Shown one piece after another: positions 58,357 through 64,000 of a stretch of DNA of 64,000 nt. The stretch lies in the NCBI GenBank assembly GCA_014904845.1, contig MU119243.1:62001-126000 (forward strand), written 5' to 3'. The notes beneath the pieces were generated by a model. That model worked only from the letters and a program-made list of their open reading frames with translations, was not told the DNA's origin and did no database searches. Position numbers and translations under genes: made by a program. Origin of the DNA: Acephala macrosclerotiorum (lineage: Eukaryota; Ascomycota; Leotiomycetes; Helotiales; Mollisiaceae). Within the stretch, counting starts at the first letter, position 1. Each line of letters begins with the position of its first letter.

Positions 58357-58785
58357 TCAGCTTGAATCTTGAAACACAGTCTCCAATTTGAATCCATCAA
58401 GGTCATAAATAAAGGTAGCATAATAATTCTTCCCATAATTCTCTCGCACGCCAGGTTCACCGGCGCTCAATCCGCCATTCTCAACGCCAGCGTTCCAGAA
58501 CTCGTTCACGGCCTCTCGACTTGGTGCATTGAACGCAAGATGTGTTCCCAGTCCAGGAGGACGAGCTTCGCTGCCACGTTCGAAGATATTGACGACCTCA
58601 TGATCAGCATCAATGCCATATCCTAAGATCTTTCGATGGGGATCATCGAAAACAAGCTCGACGCCGAATGGCTTCAACAATGCGGTGTAGAATCTCTTCG
58701 AGATCTCGTACGAGGCGACTCCGAATGAGACGTGGCCCAGAAGTCCACGTCTGCCTGGATTGCTGCGATAGTACTCTGCTGTCAT
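58357..58785 (-). CDS. VOC superfamily (glyoxalase/bleomycin-resistance-like) protein
   Basis: Single-exon frame of 142 aa. It begins with GLLGHVSFGVASYEISKRFY, where His18 stands at the usual first metal-ligand position of the vicinal-oxygen-chelate fold, followed by FYTALLKPFGVELVF, typical of the first beta-alpha-beta unit. The second unit has GLGTHLAFNAPSREAVNEFW, with a His at the second position. The end, NYYATFIYDLDGFKLETVFQ, carries the usual D-x-D-G-x-x-(L/I)-E motif, Glu being the third ligand. Length matches the family. Members include glyoxalase I-like lyases, ring-cleaving dioxygenases and resistance proteins; the specific reaction cannot be told. Confidence 0.85.
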   Translation of the reverse strand: MTAEYYRSNPGRRGLLGHVSFGVASYEISKRFYTALLKPFGVELVFDDPHRKILGYGIDADHEVVNIFERGSEARPPGLGTHLAFNAPSREAVNEFWNAGVENGGLSAGEPGVRENYGKNYYATFIYDLDGFKLETVFQDSS

Positions 58786-59424
58786 TGCCGGTTGTCTTTC
58801 AGTTGAGGACTGCTGAGAAGTAAGTGCATTGAGGAGGTGTTTGACAGTCCAGTCACAGTTGTCGTCTACATAACGAGAGTAATTACATCCCGCTCACATG
58901 ATCGACCTTGATCAGGTCACGCGCGAATGCTCTATCGCCCACTTTCTCTCAAGGGGATTCACCCAGTGAAAGATTTTACCCTCTTGGAAAGTACGGGTCT
59001 ATCCATGTATCCTTGAAGGTGGAGGAGGAGGTATGATTGATCGACATCACTCTATTTCAAGTGATCACCTCTTTTTGAGCTGGGAGATCTGACCCGCACT
59101 ATCCTTTTACGGGAAAACCCCAACTTCATGCTGTATTATAAACAGGCCCAATTCCTCCAAAATTCATCAGATGGTCTTGATGAGAATCTTGGCATTCAGA
59201 CCAGATCTGATAGGCACTGCTCAATTCTCTAGAGATGATGGTGGCAGGCAAAGCTCGGCCATCCGTTGTTCATCTCCAAGGACTTTCAAGCTGTTCTACC
59301 TGTACAGCCAGTATGTTCCATTCAAGCAGAATGTCCTTTCTCGCTACATGGTCAAGAGAAGGACTCTTCTACTTATCTCATCGAGCACCTCCTGGCTTCT
59401 TAGCAGACGACGATCAATGCAACA
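58786..59424. other. Intergenic, divergent promoter region
   Basis: No gene is accepted. A plus-strand frame at 59171-59464 overlaps the start of the following relic in another frame. This stretch would have held the divergent promoters of the VOC gene and the dead dehydrogenase gene. Confidence 0.4.
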
Positions 59425-60830
59425 ATGGCGTCTTCAACTGCATCTCCCTCTGTTCGGACTCTAGTAGTACTAGCAAGTCTGCTATTGCCATGCCTCGCCG
59501 CGCCACAGGCTTGCAGTGCGATCGCTCCTGCGGCGACTCCAGTATTCGCAACAGGCTACAGCGGCCTCGTCGTCAATGGCCTGAAGTCCCCTCGTGGAAT
59601 CATGTTCGACACGAAGGACAATCCATTGATTGTTGAGCAGGGATTCGACGGATCACGTTTACAGGCAATGGAGGAACAGACATCTGCGTCAAGTCTTCTA
59701 CTCAGATCATCAAGGATAATACTGTAAGTTTCTTCGACATTGATCAAATTTTACAGCAAATGGCGATCATTGCAGACAGCCGCTGACCCCGCTCTAGCTC
59801 AACCATGGCATCCAACTTTCTCCCGACGGACGAACACTCTATGTCTCGAGCCTGCCCAACCTCCACTCATATCCCTACGATCCAGACACGGTATTGTCGG
59901 TGCGAAGAAGACACTCGTGAATAATATGACCAATGGAGGCTATCACCTTACGAGAGCGCTTCTCGTCTCGAAGACGATGCCGGACACCATTCTCATGCAG
60001 CGTGGCTCGGATGGAAACCTCGACTCCGGTGCTGCGGATGTGAAAAATGAAAGGAGTCAAGTCCGCATCTTCAGCACGCCTAAGCTCAACGCAAGCACCG
60101 CGCCTATCAACTACTCTACTAGCGGTACCCTGCTAGGCTATGGGCTGCGGAACGGCATCAGATGAGCTAAACATCCAATCTCAGGCGGAATCGTAAGTTC
60201 CCAAAAATCCACTTCGCAGCCCCACTAACCCCAATCCTTTAGTATTCAGTCGAAAACAACGCCGACGATATCATGCGTTCCGGCATCGACGTCCATACCA
60301 ACAGCCCCGGCGAAGGAATGAATTATCACGGTATCCTCAACGACACGAAAGCTGCCCAGCGGGGAGCAGATTAGGGCTACCCCACCCGTTTCGCCGCCTG
60401 GGATATCTCCGTCTTGCCCACCAACGCTGGCCTAAAAGTGGGTTAATTCGTCCTCAACAACATCACCACCACCACCAACGCCGACTCCAACTGCGCTGGA
60501 AAAACTAATCCTCGCCACCCTTCCCGCACATACCGCACCTCTGGATATGAAGTTCAAGAAAGATAGCAGTGCAGCACACGTGTCTTTCATGGAAGTTGAG
60601 ATCGGAGTCCCCAAATGGGTTTAGGTTATCCAAGATTGCGTTCGGGAAGGATGGGATGCCGGTTGAGGGGAGTGAGAGTGAGACAGCGGCGGTGAAGGTT
60701 ATGTGGAATACAGGCAATACGAAGTGTCCGAATGGGTGTTTTTAGGCCGACGGCGTTGGCTTTTGATTCAAAGGAGTTGTTTATGAGTAGTGATCAGTCG
60801 AATGAGATTTGGATTATTGGTGGGACGTGA
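59425..60830 (+). pseudogene. Secreted glucose/sorbosone-dehydrogenase-like gene, dead
   Basis: The front half is clear: ATG at 59425, a signal peptide (VVLASLLLPCLAAPQAC), then GLVVNGLKSPRGIMFD and NPLIVEQG, the start of a sorbosone/glucose-dehydrogenase beta-propeller. The frame then slips near 59655 (shifted reading FTGNGGTDICVKSSTQIIK). An intron near 59725-59799 leads to LNHGIQLSPDGRTLYVSSL and SYPYDPDT. Another slip near 59890 gives TNGGYHLTRALLVSKT and MQRGSDGNLDSGAADVKN. Later pieces, SGGIYSVENNADDIMRSGID and GEGMNYHGILND, are followed by a TAG at about 60372 inside GAD-stop-GYPTRFAAWD. Further stops and slips precede the recognisable tail near 60780-60830 (SDQSNEIWIIGG). The many lesions mean no functional product. 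Confidence 0.8.
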
Positions 60831-61307
60831 GGGTGCTGTGAGGATGTCGCTGAGGAGGAGTTCATGATCAGGGCAAGGAGCTAGCTCTCCTTTATTGGCA
60901 AAGGAGAAGGCGGGCTTAGAGTTGAAGAAAAGAGAAGGTGTTGGGATTTGTTTGACCTTCAAAGTCATCAAATGGCATATCATTTTAACTTGTAGTGATC
61001 TGTCATCTATGGAAAGCGTGCGCTGTTGAGATAGCCTAATCTTGTCATGGTGGGGTAACCTAATCGCGGGGTGAATACTTCCACTAACCGAGCCCCTGGA
61101 TTTTCTAGTTGAGGACTGTGTTCTAGCGAGCAGTAATCACGTTTCAAGACATTGACTGTGAAGTTGTCAGGCACTGAAACCCTGCAATATGGCGCGCAAT
61201 CTTTCCAAACCCTAGATTTTCCATCCATTAGCTTTTACTATCTTACATCTTTCTTTTTCTTTGTCTCCTCCTTCCTATCTATTTCAGACCTTCTCACTCT
61301 TATGCTT
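60831..61307. other. Intergenic, convergent gene ends
   Basis: No gene is seen. The stretch lies between the dead dehydrogenase and the 3' end of the reverse-strand transporter. Confidence 0.4.
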
Positions 61308-63212
61308 CTACCCCCTCGCCGCACTCTTTTCATCCCTCTTCTCCTGCCTATGCAACTTCGCCTTATCCTCCCTCTCCTTCCTCTCCCTCCTCCACTTCGG
61401 CCCCCTCGCCATAATCAACAACAACATCGGCGCAAATCCCACAAACAGCCCCGCCAACAACGTATACGCACCTCCCCACCCAATCGCATCCACCAACGGC
61501 AACAGCACCGCCGAAAAAATAGCTCCAATCTCACACCTAACAAAATTATTCGCCGCCGTAGCCACAGACGGCTTCCCAGGATAAATATCCACCATCAAAA
61601 CATTCAAAATCTGAAAACAACTCGTCAACGCATACCCTGTAAAAAACAAAAACACCACCGGTACCGCAACACTAATCTTAATTGTCAGAATCCATCCATA
61701 CGCTATGAGAAATACTCCGCCAAGGAAGAAAGTGGGAAAGGCGATTTCAAGGCGAGCTCGCTCAATGGGGAAGTTAGTTAGGTCTTGACGACGGTTTTTG
61801 ACGGTGGGGACGTTGAGTTTAAGGCACCAGCGCCGAAAGTTCCAGTCTACGAGGCGGCCGGAAGTGAATGCGCTGAGGACGGAACCGGCGCCGATAGGGA
61901 TGAACATTAGGCCAATTTTAACTTGGGAGAAGCCGTAATTTTGGGAGAAGGCTACTGATGCTCCGGTGCTGGGGATGTTAGGGTGACGCTTTCGTGAAGA
62001 AGGGTTAAGCAACGTACCTGACAGCGTAGAAACATCCAAGTCCTAGACCTGTGGCGATGAGGAGAATGGCGCTCTCGAGATCGAGGAGGACTTTCAAGGT
62101 TGAGAGGGGATCAGGTACTCGGAACTTGTACTTGGCATCAATAGCTGCACGCTTCTCCTCATTGATGGTCAAGCCCTTTTCAGCTCGACGTCGATGTCTG
62201 ATGGTGTCGGTGATGTTCCTTGACAGTAGAGGAGGTGGAATAGAGCCGTTGTCGACGACATTACGACAAGTCTCTGGCATGAAAAGAATGAGTGGGATGA
62301 AGATGACAGCCGAGAAGATCATCAGGAACCAGAAGATCCAATGCCACCCTGCGTATTGTCCAATAACACCCCCTAAGATAGGAGCTATCATCGGACCCAT
62401 GATGCCTCCAAGGGAAGCGTACGCGACGTAGGTTCCTCTTTCAGCCGAAGTGACGATGTCGCCGACTACTCCATTCGCTAAAGCTACGGTGCCAGAGGAC
62501 CCAGCAGCTTGGAGCATTCGTAGTATCAGGAGTGCAACGTAGTTGTTCTGCAATGCCAGACCGAGGTTGGCGGCAGTGAAGACGATGAAGCAGAAGATAT
62601 ACATTGGTCTTCGACCTTGGCGGTCTGCAATGTCTGCCACGAAGGAGGGTGCTATGCCTTGGATGACCTATCTATTGTTAGCTATGATCCTACGCTAGTT
62701 GGAGAGGGAACTTACTAAGAAGATGGTGACCGTGATATTTATCTTTGAGTTGGTGACATTGAGGTCTTTAGAGATTGTGTCAAGTGATGGATCTGCCTCG
62801 ATTAGTGTCTTCATTAGTGTAGCTTAGATTGGGGTAAGTACTCACAGTAGATAGCAGTTGCCATAGGAGAGAAGAGAGAAGCAAAAGAAGCAGTCACGAT
62901 AATGAGCTTCTTCTGAGTGACGGTCAAGACACTGTAGTCTTCTCCAGTTGTCGCGGCTCTTTGGATAGGTTGCTCTGATGGAGGCTCTGCGGGAAGCTCA
63001 TCTTGGCTTGGTCCAACCACTTCTCTCTCCTGTTCGTTCTCAATCAGCTGTTTGTCGTCCGATCTGACCGGGTGGTCCCTCTTCTCGTCGTCGATAGAAT
63101 GAGTGCGAGAGGATTTCGTGCCTGCTTTTGAGTCGTGAATAGCTGCATCGTGATCAGGTATCGAAGCTTTCTTATCTGCCAGGCCAAGCTTTTGTTCGGG
63201 GTTATCCGCCAT
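61308..63212 (-). CDS. MFS drug:H+ antiporter, DHA1 family (quinidine-resistance-like)
   Basis: Exons 63212-62846, 62792-62716, 62667-62018 and 61968-61308 give 584 aa with all phases consistent. A long charged, cytosolic N-terminus of about 100 residues precedes the first membrane helix (LIIVTASFASLFSPMATAIY). YPSLDTISKDLNVTNSKINI matches the loop after helix 1 in DHA1 transporters. Motif A is present as ADIADRQGRRPMY. GVVGDIVTSAERGTYVAY and IMGPMIAPILGGVIGQY fit motifs B and C of 12-spanner drug exporters. A long central loop (LTINEEKRAAIDAKYKFRV) separates the halves. The C-terminus is basic. It probably exports toxic or endogenous small molecules across the plasma membrane using the proton gradient; the substrate is unknown. 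Confidence 0.93.
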
Positions 63213-64000
63213 AGTCGCTGCTGCCGGTACTTACTCGAAGTCGTACAAAACTATTCAGCCACGCTCGAAATCGCGAGTTCCAGTAAGATTCAAGCTCAAA
63301 GAAGTTGCTACTAACATTTTATATGGGAATACAACATGGACCTTTGTAAAAAAGAAATGATGGTTTGGTGGTCTCGGGGGGGTCGGCGCGAAATCTTAAA
63401 TCCGGGCGTTGAAGCCGGGCAACGCACCGCAACGGTGGTCGGCACAGAGTGGCTTGACAGGAACGCCGCGAATAGGGGAGCATGGTCGGAGAGAACGCTA
63501 TGGCTTACAGCGCTTTTCGCTCCGAAATTGGGGACCTCAACTATCACGACCTTTTAACTTCGTAAATACGCCCCATACATGCCGCGAACAAGACCTTGAA
63601 ATCGGTCAGGAATTACTCCATGATGACAAGTTGTTCGGCTGTGAGTCGCCGAGGTGATTCTGTGATCTCTAGGAAGTTAAGTTGCTTATTTCTAGGGTGT
63701 TTCGAGGTGGCATCGTCCAATCGAATTAGCGATCTGCAGCGTGCGGTACAGCCAACAGCCCTGAGAATTACTGAAGATGCCCTGGAGAGTCGGAACTTGG
63801 GGGTGGAGGACGCTGAATTCTGTGATAGATGCCTGAAGATCTCAGACTGCAACTCAAGTTCCTACCACGAAATATTTATATCTTTGTGGAACGATGTCAA
63901 ATATATATAGAGGATCACTATCCCAAGCAATGCGCAATTTTTTACTATATAATTCTCATTAAAACTACCAGTGTTGTCGCGAGTCATTGCGACGATAGCG
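63213..64000. other. Upstream region of the transporter, no supported gene
   Basis: The MFS promoter lies at the left. Frames at 63311-63910 on both strands overlap one another and show no domain. The window ends before any further gene is recognisable. Confidence 0.35.

Overview
The window looks like a chromosomal segment of a filamentous ascomycete, most likely a plant-associated leotiomycete. That placement is inference from gene content and style. Genes have short introns (about 40-125 bp) with GT...AG ends and branch points such as CTAAC or CTGAC. Products include secreted GH7 and GH11 glycoside hydrolases, a 2EXR protein, a C2H2 plus Zn2Cys6 transcription factor and a P450. No tRNA, rRNA or CRISPR array was recognised.

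The sequence alternates between two compartments. Three extremely AT-rich, gene-free blocks (1-8040, 25491-32140, 54170-56035) carry the signature of repeat-induced point mutation (RIP): most remaining C is followed by G. They hold degraded repeats, including a 3.4-kb inverted repeat at the left edge and a repeat shared by the second and third blocks. Gene-bearing islands of ordinary composition lie between them.

Island 1 (8-25 kb) is a zone of gene decay: a frame-broken membrane protein; an intact peroxisomal CoA ligase (SKL C-terminus) next to a P450 broken by a perfect 8-bp tandem duplication; a small gene remnant; a 0.7-kb terminal-inverted-repeat element; a GH11 xylanase whose last exon, with the acid/base glutamate, is out of phase; and a short-chain dehydrogenase split by a 1.7-kb hAT-like element with a perfect 8-bp target duplication.

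Island 2 (32-54 kb) holds a 2EXR protein, a carotenoid-oxygenase-family enzyme, a double-zinc-finger transcription factor, a GH7 endoglucanase with the relic of a lost linker and cellulose-binding module behind its stop, and three paralogues (A at 34.5-36.7, B at 46.2-48.8, C at 51.4-52.7 kb) of a family I cannot name. Their shared plan is an N-terminal helical domain, a basic segment, an acidic segment (a textbook SUMO-interaction motif in C), a variable middle domain, a Pro/Ser-rich region and a C-terminal alpha/beta domain that could be a ubiquitin-like or PB1-like fold. This local family is the best candidate for something undescribed.

Island 3 (56-64 kb) has a two-ABM-domain protein, a VOC/glyoxalase protein, a dead sorbosone/glucose-dehydrogenase-like gene and a DHA1-type MFS transporter. 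Gene models were built by hand from splice sites and reading frame. Intron-containing models marked as frame-checked have exon sums divisible by three.
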